64,000 bases of DNA, from positions 248,001 through 312,000 of the forward strand of contig NZ_SRUU01000001.1 of assembly GCF_004791585.1 (NCBI RefSeq), given 5' to 3'. The notes below the pieces were generated by a model. That model made no database searches. It was not told where the DNA came from and saw nothing but the letters and a program-made list of their open reading frames with translations. Of the stretch, positions 53,668 to 62,231 are shown one piece after another (within the stretch, counting starts at the first letter, position 1; the number at the start of each line of letters is the position of its first letter). The position numbers and the translations under genes are program-made. This stretch comes from Mesorhizobium sp. M1C.F.Ca.ET.210.01.1.1 (GTDB lineage: Bacteria > Pseudomonadota > Alphaproteobacteria > Rhizobiales > Rhizobiaceae).

Positions 53668-54459
53668 ATGCTTCGCTTATCCCATGCATTTGCAACGCTT
53701 CTCGCCGTCACCGTGCCGACGGCAAGTTTTGCCGCGGCCTCGCCGCAGGCTTTCAAGGGTGAATACACGGTGTCGTTCCTCGGTCTTTCGGTTGCAAGGG
53801 CGACGTTTTCGAGCCGTTACGACGGTGACAACTACGCCATCAACGGCACTGTCTCGGCTGCGGGCATTGCCAAGCTGTTCGACGACACGAAGGGCACGAT
53901 CTCGTCAAAAGGCACGATTTCGGGCCAGCAGATGCGGCCGCAGGCCTTCCGGGCCGATTACACCTCCGGCAAGAAGGCCTCGGTGGTCGACATACGCTTT
54001 GCCAATGGCGGGGTCGCCTCGACGAAAGTCGTTCCGGAGCCCGGCAAGCGCGATCCCAAGAGCTGGGTGCCGGTCGGCGACAGCGACCTGAAGTCGGTGC
54101 TCGATCCGATGGCCGCCACCGTCATCCATGCCGACAGCCTGGACAAGGTCTGCGGGCGGACCGTCAAATTCTATGACGGCGAGATGCGCGCCAACCTGTC
54201 GCTGACCTATGCCTCGAAAGGCTCGATCTCGGTGCCCGGCTACAAGGGCGACACCGTCACCTGCAAGATGGGCTTCGAGCCGGTGGCGGGCTATCGCAAA
54301 GGGCGCAAGGCGCTGGAGTTCCTCAAGAACAGGAGCCGCATGACGGTGACATTTGCGCCGCTCGGCCAATCCGGCGTATATGCGCCGATCCGCGCCACGG
54401 TGGGGACCCAGATCGGTCCGCTGACAATCAGCGCGAGACGGTTCGAAGCAGTCGAATAA
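53668..54459 (+). CDS. DUF3108 domain-containing exported protein
   Basis: A 263-residue protein with a signal peptide (SHAFATLLAVTVPTASFAAAS). The mature part resembles DUF3108: a beta-rich, lipocalin-like fold with GEYTVSFLGLSVARATFSSRY, the segment VDIRFANGGVASTKVVPEPGKRD, and the two cysteines of KVCGRTVKFYDG and TVTCKMGFEPVAGYRKG, likely a disulfide. The family is thought to act in the periplasm or at the outer membrane; function is unknown. I chose the ATG at 53668 because the signal peptide begins there, not the frame start at 53500. Its stop is followed by a repeat (54470). Confidence 0.82.
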   Translation: MLRLSHAFATLLAVTVPTASFAAASPQAFKGEYTVSFLGLSVARATFSSRYDGDNYAINGTVSAAGIAKLFDDTKGTISSKGTISGQQMRPQAFRADYTSGKKASVVDIRFANGGVASTKVVPEPGKRDPKSWVPVGDSDLKSVLDPMAATVIHADSLDKVCGRTVKFYDGEMRANLSLTYASKGSISVPGYKGDTVTCKMGFEPVAGYRKGRKALEFLKNRSRMTVTFAPLGQSGVYAPIRATVGTQIGPLTISARRFEAVE

Positions 54460-54469
54460 ATTGTTTTTT

Positions 54470-54517
54470 GCGCAATTCCGGACGGAAAACCGTCACACAC
54501 TTTTCCCGGAATTGCTC
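54470..54517. repeat. AAAACCG-core palindromic repeat (copy 4)
   Basis: GCGCAATTCCGG...CCGGAATTGCTC arms enclose the core CGGAAAACCGTCACACACTTT. It lies between the DUF3108 gene and the EamA transporter gene, right after the stop. Confidence 0.7.
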
Positions 54518-54550
54518 TAGAGGCGCCGCGGCGCGCCGCCGGGGGCAGGT

Positions 54551-55438
54551 ATGGGGCGCGCAACACTGATTGGTTTCTCGGCGGTCGCCATGTGGGCGCT
54601 GCTTGCACTGCTCACCGACGCCTCCGGGCAGGTGCCGCCTTTCCTGCTGTCGGCCATCACCTTCGCCATCGGCACCTGCGTCGGTCTCGCGGCGCGGCTG
54701 GTGATGCCTTCCGCCGGCAAGAGCCAGAAGATCCCGCCGCAGGTCTGGCTGATCGGGATTGCCGGCCTGTTCGGCTACCATTTCTTCTACTTCACGGCGC
54801 TGCGCAACGCGCCGGCGGTCGAGGCGAGCCTGATCGCCTATCTGTGGCCGCTGCTCATCGTGCTCGGCTCGGCGCTGATGCCGGGCGAGCGGCTCGCCTG
54901 GAATCATGTCGTCGGAGCGCTGCTCGGTCTTGCCGGCACCTTCCTTATCGTCACCAAGGGCGGCGAGCTGGCCTTCGATGCGCGCTACACCTTCGGCTAT
55001 GCCATGGCGGGCGTCTGCGCGCTGTTGTGGTCGTCCTATTCGCTGCTGTCGCGGCGCTTCCCGTCGGTGCCGACCAGCGTCGTCACCTGGTTCTGCGCGG
55101 CGACATCGGTGCTTTCGTTGGCCTGCCACCTGCTGCTCGAGAAGACCGTGCTGCCCGACGGTCCGGGCCAGTGGCTGGCCGTCGTTGGGCTCGGCCTGAT
55201 GCCGGTGGGCGCGGCCTTCTATGCCTGGGACATCGGCGTCAAGCGCGGCAACATCCAGGTGCTGGGGGCAGCAAGCTATGCCGCGCCGCTGCTCTCGACG
55301 CTGGTGCTGATCGCGGCCGGCGTTGCCGAACCGTCGCTGCGCATCCTCGCGGCCTGCGTGCTCATCACCGGTGGCGCGGCGCTCGCGGCCAAGTCGCTCT
55401 TGCTGCGCAAGCCGGCGACCGGCGGAGCACGCGCATGA
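54551..55438 (+). CDS. EamA/DMT-family transporter (YddG-like)
   Basis: A 295-residue inner-membrane exporter with ten predicted helices in two EamA repeats. The N-terminus resembles YddG of E. coli, an exporter of aromatic amino acids: ATLIGFSAVAMWALLALLTDASGQVPPFLLSAITFAIGT, then YHFFYFTALRNAPAVEASLIAYLWPLLIVLGS and AFYAWDIGVKRGNIQVLGAASYAAPLLSTL. GGGGGCAGGT precedes the ATG. Its stop overlaps the start of the YhhN gene (ATGA). The substrate assignment is from resemblance only. Confidence 0.87.
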   Translation: MGRATLIGFSAVAMWALLALLTDASGQVPPFLLSAITFAIGTCVGLAARLVMPSAGKSQKIPPQVWLIGIAGLFGYHFFYFTALRNAPAVEASLIAYLWPLLIVLGSALMPGERLAWNHVVGALLGLAGTFLIVTKGGELAFDARYTFGYAMAGVCALLWSSYSLLSRRFPSVPTSVVTWFCAATSVLSLACHLLLEKTVLPDGPGQWLAVVGLGLMPVGAAFYAWDIGVKRGNIQVLGAASYAAPLLSTLVLIAAGVAEPSLRILAACVLITGGAALAAKSLLLRKPATGGARA

Positions 55439-56106
55439 TGCCGTTTGCAGGCGGCATCGAGGCCAACCCCAATGCGACGCTTCTGTTCTCGATAGCCGCC
55501 GCCGCGATCTACGTCCTTGCGCTCGAGCTGTCGCCGCGGCTCGCCCGCTCCGCCGCGAAGACGCTGGCCGTCGGCTTGCTGGCGGCGCTTGCCGTCATGC
55601 AAGGTGGTCCGCTGCTGCTCGTTGCGGCATTGGCGCTCAGCGCCGCCGGCGATGCGTTCCTCTCGCGCGACGGCGAAAAGGCCTTCCTTGGCGGGCTGGC
55701 GAGCTTTCTTGCCGCGCATGTCGCCTATGTCGCCCTGTTCCTCGAGGCGGGCGGCGGGATCGGGCTGCTCACGGCCGAATCCTGGCGCGGCGCGATCGCC
55801 CTGGTGATGGCGGCGTTCGTTATCGTGATGCTCGCCGCGCTGTGGCGCCGCGTCGGTCCACCCTTGCGTATCCCGATCGCCGTCTATGTCGCGGCGATCC
55901 TCGCCATGGGTATCTCGGCGCTTACCACCTTCTATCCCTGGGTGATTGCCGGCGCCGTGCTGTTCATGGCCTCGGACGGGCTGCTGGCGGCGGAGCGCTT
56001 CCTGCTGCCCGCGATCTCGCCGCACAGGGTCTGGATGCGCTACGCGGTCTGGGTGCTCTACTATGCGGCCCAGCTGGCGATCACGCTCGGTTTCCTGCTG
56101 GGTTAA
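55435..56106 (+). CDS. YhhN/TMEM86 family membrane protein
   Basis: A 223-residue membrane protein with about eight helices, of the YhhN (lysoplasmalogenase) family. Characteristic are LALSAAGDAFLSRDGEKAFLGGLASFLAAHVAYVALF and the C-terminal DGLLAAERFLLP with WVLYYAAQLAITLGFL. Vertebrate TMEM86B cleaves lysoplasmalogens; a bacterial role in ether-lipid turnover is inferred. It is translationally coupled to the DMT exporter gene and converges with the cupin gene, which it overlaps by four bases. Confidence 0.85.
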   Translation: MMPFAGGIEANPNATLLFSIAAAAIYVLALELSPRLARSAAKTLAVGLLAALAVMQGGPLLLVAALALSAAGDAFLSRDGEKAFLGGLASFLAAHVAYVALFLEAGGGIGLLTAESWRGAIALVMAAFVIVMLAALWRRVGPPLRIPIAVYVAAILAMGISALTTFYPWVIAGAVLFMASDGLLAAERFLLPAISPHRVWMRYAVWVLYYAAQLAITLGFLLG

Positions 56107-56531
56107 ACGCATTTCGGCTGCCAGCCGGGCTCGGCCAGTTCGTAAGCGGCGAAGTCGAAGCCCGGCGCCACCGTGCAGCCGACCAGCGTCCATTCGCCGA
56201 GGCTGCGCGCTGACTGCCACCAGCCGGCCGGCACCACAATCTGCGGCCGCTCGCCGGCGGCAAGTGCTGTGCCCAGCACCTGTTCGATGACCGTGCCGGA
56301 ACCTTCGTCATGCATGGCGAGCGCCAGCGGCGCGCCGGCGTAGAAGTGCCAGACTTCCACCGCATCCTTCACCCGGTGCCAGGCCGAAATCTGGCCTTCC
56401 TCAAGCAGGAAATAGATCGCGGTCGAATGGCCGCGCGCGCCCCCCGCGCCATCGCGAAAGGTCTCGGCATACCAGCCGCCTTCGGGGTGCGGCTCGAGGC
56501 CCAGCGTTGCGATGATTTCGGCGCTGGTCAT
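56103..56531 (-). CDS. Cupin domain protein (DUF985)
   Basis: A 142-residue single-domain cupin. Segments LEPHPEGGWYAETFRD, TAIYFLLEEGQISAWHRVKDAVEVWHFYAG and LVGCTVAPGFDFAAYELA are characteristic of the DUF985 cupins, which have the same fold as sugar epimerases but no proven activity. The metal-site histidines of the classic cupin (HRVKD and WHFY) are present. The start at 56531 is chosen since the upstream frame lies in a repeat. It converges with the YhhN gene, overlapping by four bases. Confidence 0.85.
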   Translation of the reverse strand: MTSAEIIATLGLEPHPEGGWYAETFRDGAGGARGHSTAIYFLLEEGQISAWHRVKDAVEVWHFYAGAPLALAMHDEGSGTVIEQVLGTALAAGERPQIVVPAGWWQSARSLGEWTLVGCTVAPGFDFAAYELAEPGWQPKCV

Positions 56532-56548
56532 GCCGGTCTTTGTTTCAT

Positions 56549-56594
56549 GCAATGTCGTTATCCCAAAACAGCCACACACCTTTGGGCGGCATGC
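56549..56594. repeat. AAAACCG-core-like repeat (copy 5)
   Basis: GCAATGTC...GGCATGC arms around CCCAAAACAGCCACACACCTTTGGG. It lies between gloB and the cupin gene. The core fits the same pattern with one changed base (AAAACAG). Confidence 0.5.
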
Positions 56595-56595
56595 A

Positions 56596-57363
56596 TCAGA
56601 AATTGTCCTTGCGCTTGCGGATCTCCGCGAACACCTCGACGTCGCTTGCCTTCTCCATGCCGAGATGCTTGCGGATCGTCGGGTCGTGCCAGCGCAGGAA
56701 CGGATTGGTCGACAGTTCCTCGCCGATCGTCGTCGGCAGTGTCGGCTTGTTGTCGGCGCGCAGCGCCTCGATCCTGGCGGCGCGTTCCTTCAGGGCTGAG
56801 TTGCTGGGGTCGACGGTCAGCGCGAAGCGAGCGTTGGCCAAAGTGTATTCGTGACCGCAATAGACCACGGTCTCGGCCGGAAGTGCCGCGAGCTTCCTCA
56901 GCGATTCATGCATCACCGGCGGCTTGCATTCGAAGAGCCGACCGCAGCCCAGCGCAAACAGCGTGTCGGCGGTGAAAGCCACTTTCGCGGCCGGCAGATG
57001 GTAGGAGACATGGCCGGCCGTGTGGCCGGGTGTTTCGATGACCTCGATCCTTTCCTCGCCGAGGCGGATGACGGAGCCTTGCCGGACCGTCTTGTCGATG
57101 CCGGGGATCTTCGCCTTTTCCGCCTCCGGCCCGATGATGGTGAGCTTGAAGCGCTCCTTCAGAGCCAGATTGGCCTCGACATGGTCGCCATGATGATGCG
57201 TGGTCAGGATCATTGTCGGTGTCCAGCCGGTGCGCTTGATCGCGGCCAGGATCGAGGCTTCCTCCGGAGCGTCGATGATCGCCGTCTGGCCGCTTTCGGG
57301 GTCGTGCACCAGCACGCCGAAATTGTCGGTGCGGCACATGAACTGTTCGATTTCGACCGGCAT
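56596..57363 (-). CDS. gloB: Hydroxyacylglutathione hydrolase (glyoxalase II)
   Basis: A 255-residue metallo-beta-lactamase-fold enzyme, hydrolysing S-D-lactoylglutathione from methylglyoxal detoxification. The Zn-binding motif is THHHGDH, followed by the metal residues in GHTAGHVSYHLP, FTADTLFALGCGRLFE and the last His in YCGHEYTLANARFALTVDP. The C-terminal substrate domain ends in IRKRKDNF. Length is exactly that of the family. I prefer the ATG at 57363 over that at 57393; GGAGAGCG lies before it. Divergent from the methyltransferase gene, about 100 bases apart. Confidence 0.95.
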   Translation of the reverse strand: MPVEIEQFMCRTDNFGVLVHDPESGQTAIIDAPEEASILAAIKRTGWTPTMILTTHHHGDHVEANLALKERFKLTIIGPEAEKAKIPGIDKTVRQGSVIRLGEERIEVIETPGHTAGHVSYHLPAAKVAFTADTLFALGCGRLFECKPPVMHESLRKLAALPAETVVYCGHEYTLANARFALTVDPSNSALKERAARIEALRADNKPTLPTTIGEELSTNPFLRWHDPTIRKHLGMEKASDVEVFAEIRKRKDNF

Positions 57364-57462
57364 CTCGTCGCTCTCCGTTATCGCCGCAGACATAGGGCGG
57401 CCGACCGCCGATGTCATCCGCCTTTGTTGAACTCGCCGGATATCGCGGCTACCGTCCCGGCC

Positions 57463-58245
57463 ATGCATTCCGATATCGTCGATCTCCGCTCCTTTTATTC
57501 GACCACGCTCGGGCGCCTGGCCGAGCGCGCGATCACCATGGCGCTGTCGTCGATTTGGGCAACCGTGCCGAACGAACGCCTGGTCGGCCTCGGCTACACG
57601 CTGCCATGGCTGGAGCGGTTCGGCACCGATGCTGAACGCGTCTTTGCCTTCATGCCGGCGACGCAAGGGGCGGTGGTCTGGCCGGCGACGGGACCGACCG
57701 CGACGGCGCTGGTCTTCGACGAGGAACTGCCGCTGCTCGATTCCTGCATCGACCGCATGCTGCTCGTCCACTCGCTCGAGCATGTCGAAAATCCGCGCGA
57801 GACGCTGAACGAGATCTGGCGCGTGCTGTCGCCGGCGGGCAGAGTCGTCATCGTCGTGCCCAACCGGCGCGGCGTCTGGGCGCGTTTCGAGCATACGCCT
57901 TTCGGCAGTGGCCGGCCGTTCTCGCGGGGCCAGCTAACCGAACTTCTGCGCGAGGCGAATTTCACGCCCGCCGCATGGTCGGACGCGTTGTTCTTCCCGC
58001 CGTCGCCGCGGCGCTTTATGATGCAGTTCCACAACGTGCTGGAGCGCGCCGGCCGGCGATTCTGGCCGATCTTTTCCGGCGTCATCGTCGTCGAGGCGCA
58101 GAAGCGGCTCTATCAGGGCGTGCCTGTCGCGCAGCGCGCCTCGCGCCGCGTCTTCGTGCCTGTGTTCTCGCCGCAGGGCGCGACACGGCTCGGGCGCCGG
58201 GCCGCCAATCCGGCGCTCCGGACAAGGCAGGTGACGCGTTCGTGA
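57463..58245 (+). CDS. Class I SAM-dependent methyltransferase
   Basis: A 260-residue methyltransferase-like protein. The fold is seen from motif IV/V regions rather than motif I: CIDRMLLVHSLEHVENPRETLNEIWRVLSPAGRVVIVVPNRRGVWARFEHTPFGSGRPFSRGQL. The SAM-binding Gly-rich motif I is weak (LVGLGYTLPWLERFG), so activity is not certain. A C-terminal tail of about 60 residues is basic (RAANPALRTRQVTRS). It is divergent from gloB; both could belong to one stress-related unit. Target unknown. Confidence 0.75.
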   Translation: MHSDIVDLRSFYSTTLGRLAERAITMALSSIWATVPNERLVGLGYTLPWLERFGTDAERVFAFMPATQGAVVWPATGPTATALVFDEELPLLDSCIDRMLLVHSLEHVENPRETLNEIWRVLSPAGRVVIVVPNRRGVWARFEHTPFGSGRPFSRGQLTELLREANFTPAAWSDALFFPPSPRRFMMQFHNVLERAGRRFWPIFSGVIVVEAQKRLYQGVPVAQRASRRVFVPVFSPQGATRLGRRAANPALRTRQVTRS

Positions 58246-58352
58246 TCGGGGCCGGCCCTTGCGTTGCATGGCAATCATCACCCGATCTCAGGGACAGGTT
58301 CGGGGTGCGGCACCGTCCTCGATGACCATTCCCGAAAACAGGGATACCAGAC

Positions 58353-60176
58353 ATGGACTACCAAGCGGATGACGAGCCCGGCACCGGGCAGGCAACGTTC
58401 TCGGTCGAGACCAGCAGCCTCTCCGATCAGGTGGCGACAATCAGGCTGGCGCTGAAGACATCGCCGGTACGCAGGCAACTCCTGTGGGTCTCGGTCGGCA
58501 TTGTCGGCGTCATCGTCGCCACTTCGATCGGGCAGGTCCTGCTCAACCGCTGGAACCAGCCTTTCTACGATGCCCTGGCGCGGCGCGACCTGCCAGGTTT
58601 CCTGCACCAGCTGATGGTCTTTGCCGAAATCGCCGGCAGCCTCCTGGTGCTCAATGTCGGCCAGACCTGGCTCAACCAGATGATCCGGCTGAAACTGCGC
58701 GAGGCGCTGACGCTCGACCTGATCGGTGAATGGATGCGGCCGGCACGCGCCTTCCGGCTCACCCATGCGGGCGCCATCGGCGTCAATCCCGACCAGCGCA
58801 TGCAGCAGGACGCCGGGCATCTCTCCGATCTCTCGACCGATCTCGGCGTCGGCCTGTTGCAATCCTTCATCCTGCTTGTGTCCTTCATCGGGGTGCTGTG
58901 GGAGCTCTCTTCCGGCTTCGTCTTCCATGTCGGCGGCTATTCGCTGGCAATACCCGGCTACATGGTCTGGGCGGCGATTCTCTACGCCGGCATCGCCTCC
59001 TGGCTGAGCTGGCTGGTCGGCCGGCCGCTGATCCGCTTTAACAGCGAACGCTACACGCGCGAGGCGGAGCTGCGCTTCTCCATGGTCCGCGTCAACGAGA
59101 ATGTCGATGCCATCGCGCTCGCCCATGGCGAGGCGGACGCCCGGCGGCAGCTCGAGCTCGACCTCGGCGGGGTGCTCGGCGCCATGCGGCGCATCTACAG
59201 CGCTCAGATCAACCTGTCCTGGGTCACCGATGCCTATGGCTGGATCACCGTGGTAGCGCCCATCCTCGTCGCGGCGCCGGTCTATTTCGCCGGTGACATC
59301 AGCTTCGGCGGATTGATGATGGCGGTGGGCGCCTTCAACCAGGTGAATTCCTCGCTGCGCTGGTTCATCAACAACATCGGGGCCATCGCCGACTGGCGGG
59401 CAACGCTGATGCGCGTCGCCGACTTCCGCATCGCGCTCGGCGAAACGGACATACTGCATGCCAAGGAAAGGCGTATCGAGCTGGGCGAGAACGCGAATGG
59501 CACGCTGACATTCGACAAGCTCGAAGTCGCGTCGCCCGACGGCTGCACCAGGCTTGCCGAGACGGATGTCGAAATCCAGGCCGGCGAGCGCGTCATGATC
59601 ACCGGCGATCCGCGCGCCGGCAAGACGCTGTTCTTCCGTGCCATCGCCGGCCTCTGGCCATGGGGCGGCGGCCGCATCGGCATGCCGGCCGGGGAGACGC
59701 CGTTCTTCGTGCCGCGCACGCCCTATTTCCCGCTCGGCACCCTGCGCGACGTGCTCAACCATGCCGAAGGCGCCAAGATCGACGACGCCGAGATTTCCGC
59801 GGTGCTCGGCGAAGTCGGCCTCGAGCGCCTGTCTTCCCGGCTCGATCGCTCGGCGCGCTGGGAGCATGAACTGGCCGACGACGAACAGCGGCTGCTCGCC
59901 TTTGCCCGGCTCGCGCTGAGGAAGCCGAAATGGGTGATCATCGACGAAGCGCTGGATACGTTCGACGGCGCCACGCTGCGGCGGGTGCTGGCGATGCTGC
60001 AGGCCCGGCTGCCGGATGCCGCAATCCTCAATATCGGGCGCGGATTGCACGACAAGCAGTTCTTCCCGCGCGCGCTGACGATCATCAAGGACTGCGGCGG
60101 ATCGGCGCTCAAGCCAGCCCGCCTTCGCGCCGGGGCGATCGAGCCGCCACCAATCGCCGCGCGCGCCAGGAAATAG
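58353..60176 (+). CDS. ABC transporter, fused permease-ATPase, SbmA/YddA type
   Basis: A 607-residue ABC protein. The N-terminal membrane domain (about 45-335, five to six helices) is of the ABC_membrane_2 family (FYDALARRDLPGFLHQL, NPDQRMQQDAGHLSDLSTDLGVGLLQSF, RVNENVDAIALAHGEADARR), shared with SbmA/BacA, which import peptide antibiotics. The C-terminal ATPase has Walker A GDPRAGKTLFF and Walker B KWVIIDEALD, but the signature is ELADDEQRLLAFARL instead of LSGGQ or the LSLGEQ common in this family. Substrates of such proteins may be vitamin B12, peptides or fatty acids. It is a half-transporter, presumably dimeric. The gene stands between the methyltransferase and DUF1194 genes. Confidence 0.85.
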   Translation: MDYQADDEPGTGQATFSVETSSLSDQVATIRLALKTSPVRRQLLWVSVGIVGVIVATSIGQVLLNRWNQPFYDALARRDLPGFLHQLMVFAEIAGSLLVLNVGQTWLNQMIRLKLREALTLDLIGEWMRPARAFRLTHAGAIGVNPDQRMQQDAGHLSDLSTDLGVGLLQSFILLVSFIGVLWELSSGFVFHVGGYSLAIPGYMVWAAILYAGIASWLSWLVGRPLIRFNSERYTREAELRFSMVRVNENVDAIALAHGEADARRQLELDLGGVLGAMRRIYSAQINLSWVTDAYGWITVVAPILVAAPVYFAGDISFGGLMMAVGAFNQVNSSLRWFINNIGAIADWRATLMRVADFRIALGETDILHAKERRIELGENANGTLTFDKLEVASPDGCTRLAETDVEIQAGERVMITGDPRAGKTLFFRAIAGLWPWGGGRIGMPAGETPFFVPRTPYFPLGTLRDVLNHAEGAKIDDAEISAVLGEVGLERLSSRLDRSARWEHELADDEQRLLAFARLALRKPKWVIIDEALDTFDGATLRRVLAMLQARLPDAAILNIGRGLHDKQFFPRALTIIKDCGGSALKPARLRAGAIEPPPIAARARK

Positions 60177-60228
60177 CTTTATTTCGCCGCGATCGCCGGG
60201 GAGAATTGCGGCGTGGTCGGAGCCTGCC

Positions 60229-61029
60229 ATGCTCAAGCTGCTCAGCCTGCTCGCATGCCTTGCCTGCGCCGAGGCAGCGCCAATGCCCGCAATCGGCGAC
60301 GGCACCCTTGTCGACGTCGAACTCGTGATGGCCGTCGACATCTCGCAATCGATGGACGAGGAGGAGTTCGCCCTGCAGCGCGCCGGCTATGTCGAGGCGC
60401 TGCGCCATCCCGATTTCATCAATGCCGTGCGTTCGGGCTCGAGGGGCCGCATATCGATCGCCTATTTCGAATGGGCGGGCGTCGTGCGCGACGACGGCGT
60501 GATCGCGTGGCAGGTCATCGACGGCGCGGACAGCGCCAACGCCTTCGCCTACAAGATCGCGGGGCGGCCGTTCCGGAGCTTTCGCGGTACCTCGATTTCC
60601 GGTGCGCTCGGCTTCGGCACCGCGCTTTTGCAGAAAAGCGGCTTTTCGGCGCCGCGCCGGGTCATCGACATATCGGGTGACGGGCCCAACAATGCCGGGC
60701 TGCCTGTCGCCATGACCCGCGATGCCGCTTTGGCCAAGGGCATAATCATCAACGGCCTGCCGATCCTGATCAGTCCCTCGCCGAGCGTCAGCAGTCTCGA
60801 TCGCTACTATGCCGATTGCGTCACCGGCGGCCCCGGCTCCTTCGTGCTGCCGATCCATGCGGCGTCCGAATTCTCGACCGCGATCCGCCGCAAGCTGATC
60901 CAGGAGGTGAGCGGCGTCGGCGATGCCAGACGGATCCGCGTCGATGCGGAGGCGCCGACCGACTGCCTGCTTGGCGAGCGGCTGCGGCACCGGTTTTCCG
61001 ATCCGTACTTTCCGGAGCTGGACCGGTGA
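60229..61029 (+). CDS. DUF1194 domain-containing exported VWA protein
   Basis: A 266-residue exported protein with a short signal (LKLLSLLACLACAEAAP). The rest is a VWA-like domain of the DUF1194 type: VDVELVMAVDISQSMDEEEFALQRAGYVEAL with a MIDAS-type DISQS, RGRISIAYFEWAGV, FRGTSISGALGFG, RRVIDISGDGPNNAG and CVTGGPGSFVLPIHAASEFSTAIRRKL. The function of the family is not known; VWA domains bind metal and protein partners. Start is as the ATG at 60229. It follows the ABC gene by about 50 bases. A repeat follows the stop. Confidence 0.85.
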   Translation: MLKLLSLLACLACAEAAPMPAIGDGTLVDVELVMAVDISQSMDEEEFALQRAGYVEALRHPDFINAVRSGSRGRISIAYFEWAGVVRDDGVIAWQVIDGADSANAFAYKIAGRPFRSFRGTSISGALGFGTALLQKSGFSAPRRVIDISGDGPNNAGLPVAMTRDAALAKGIIINGLPILISPSPSVSSLDRYYADCVTGGPGSFVLPIHAASEFSTAIRRKLIQEVSGVGDARRIRVDAEAPTDCLLGERLRHRFSDPYFPELDR

Positions 61030-61036
61030 ATGGTTC

Positions 61037-61083
61037 GAACGATTCCGGGCGGAAAACCGTTGCACACCTTCCCGGAATTGCTC
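61037..61083. repeat. AAAACCG-core palindromic repeat (copy 6)
   Basis: GATTCCGGG...CCCGGAATTGCTC arms enclose CGGAAAACCGTTGCACACCTT. It lies in the gap between convergent genes, overlapping neither. The best-matching relative is copy 4 at 54470. Confidence 0.65.
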
Positions 61084-61092
61084 CAAACGCCC

Positions 61093-62028
61093 TCAGGCCG
61101 CCCGGGCGCCATACTTGGCGCGGAACTCGTCATAGCAGTCGCGACGCCAGCGGCGGCCGACGACATAGCCGCGCAGCAGCTGCGGCAGCGAATAGCCGAG
61201 CGCCGCGGACGACCGGTTGGCGAGATAGCCGGAAAAAGCCTGCGGCAGCCTGCCCTTCAGGGTGTCGGCGATGATCTGGCGCGCGATCATATAGGGCGGA
61301 ACGTCGGGATAACGGTCGGCGATGTAAGGGTGCTTGCCGATCAGGTTGGCATAGGCCTCGACATAGCCGTCGCGGCGGCCGGAGATCGAGTTCTCCGAGT
61401 TGAACTTCTTCCAGTCGATATCCTCCACCAGCAGTGCGCCGCTGCGGTTGGCAAAACGCAGCAGCAGCTCGCGGTCCTGCATGCGGGTGATGTCGCTGTC
61501 GAAGCCACCGATCGCAAGCAGCGACTCATGCCGGGCGGTGATCGCCGAGCCGGCGATGAAGATGGTCTGCGAGACCAGGGCGCGCTGCAGCGTGCTCTTG
61601 TCGAGCAAGGCCTGGCGATTGATGCATTTGGTGCTGCGGCTGCCCTTCACCGAGATGAAGGAGCTGATCAGCACTTCGAGTGAGGGGTTCTTCTCGAAGT
61701 GGGACAGCGTTCGGTCCAGACGGTCCGGCAGATAGACATCGTCCGAATCAAGGAAGGTCACGATCGGAGCTCGCGCGCGCTCGATGCCGGCGTTGCGCGC
61801 AGCATTGGCGCCTCGCCATTTCGCACCGACATAGATCAGCCGCGGGTCGCGAATTTCGGCCAGGGCCAAAGCGGTTCCGTCGGTCGAACCATCGTCGACC
61901 ACGATGTGCTCAAAGTGGGTAAGTGTCTGGGCAAGAACGCTTTCCACCGCGCGCACGACCTGGCTGCGCCGGTTGTGTGTCGGTGTGATCACGGTGATCA
62001 GCGGAGCTGTGTCGGAAGCAGTCGGCAT
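61093..62028 (-). CDS. Glycosyltransferase family 2
   Basis: A 311-residue inverting GT-A enzyme. Signature residues are LITVITPTHNRRSQVVRAVESVLAQTLTHFEHIVVDDGSTDGTALAL (the donor-binding DDGS) and IVTFLDSDDVYLPDRL (the DxD-type metal site). The C-terminal part contains TRMQDRELLLRFANRSGALLVED, with an acidic catalytic candidate, and a basic helical tail (RRWRRDCYDEFRAKYGARAA). No membrane helix. Substrate unknown; probably a surface polysaccharide or lipopolysaccharide step. Second, unrelated-looking family 2 enzyme follows upstream on the same strand. Confidence 0.9.
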   Translation of the reverse strand: MPTASDTAPLITVITPTHNRRSQVVRAVESVLAQTLTHFEHIVVDDGSTDGTALALAEIRDPRLIYVGAKWRGANAARNAGIERARAPIVTFLDSDDVYLPDRLDRTLSHFEKNPSLEVLISSFISVKGSRSTKCINRQALLDKSTLQRALVSQTIFIAGSAITARHESLLAIGGFDSDITRMQDRELLLRFANRSGALLVEDIDWKKFNSENSISGRRDGYVEAYANLIGKHPYIADRYPDVPPYMIARQIIADTLKGRLPQAFSGYLANRSSAALGYSLPQLLRGYVVGRRWRRDCYDEFRAKYGARAA

Positions 62029-62231
62029 CTAACCTTCGTTGTCGGGCGGACAAGCAGCGACCGGATCGATCCCGCACCTGCCCTTATGTCCACCGCCCCC
62101 GATGGATTCGACAAAAACGCTACAGAAAAGACGCGCCCATGTCACCTGAAGCGTCGCTTCAGGGCCAAGGTCAGGGCGTAATTACTCAAAATCATGCGGT
62201 TTGAAGGCAACACTTTGCGGGCGATTCATCC

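Noticed and set aside
58278..60341. Minus-strand open frame of 687 codons opposite the ABC protein gene
   Set aside because: Shadow of the real gene: no recognisable motif and reversed codon bias.
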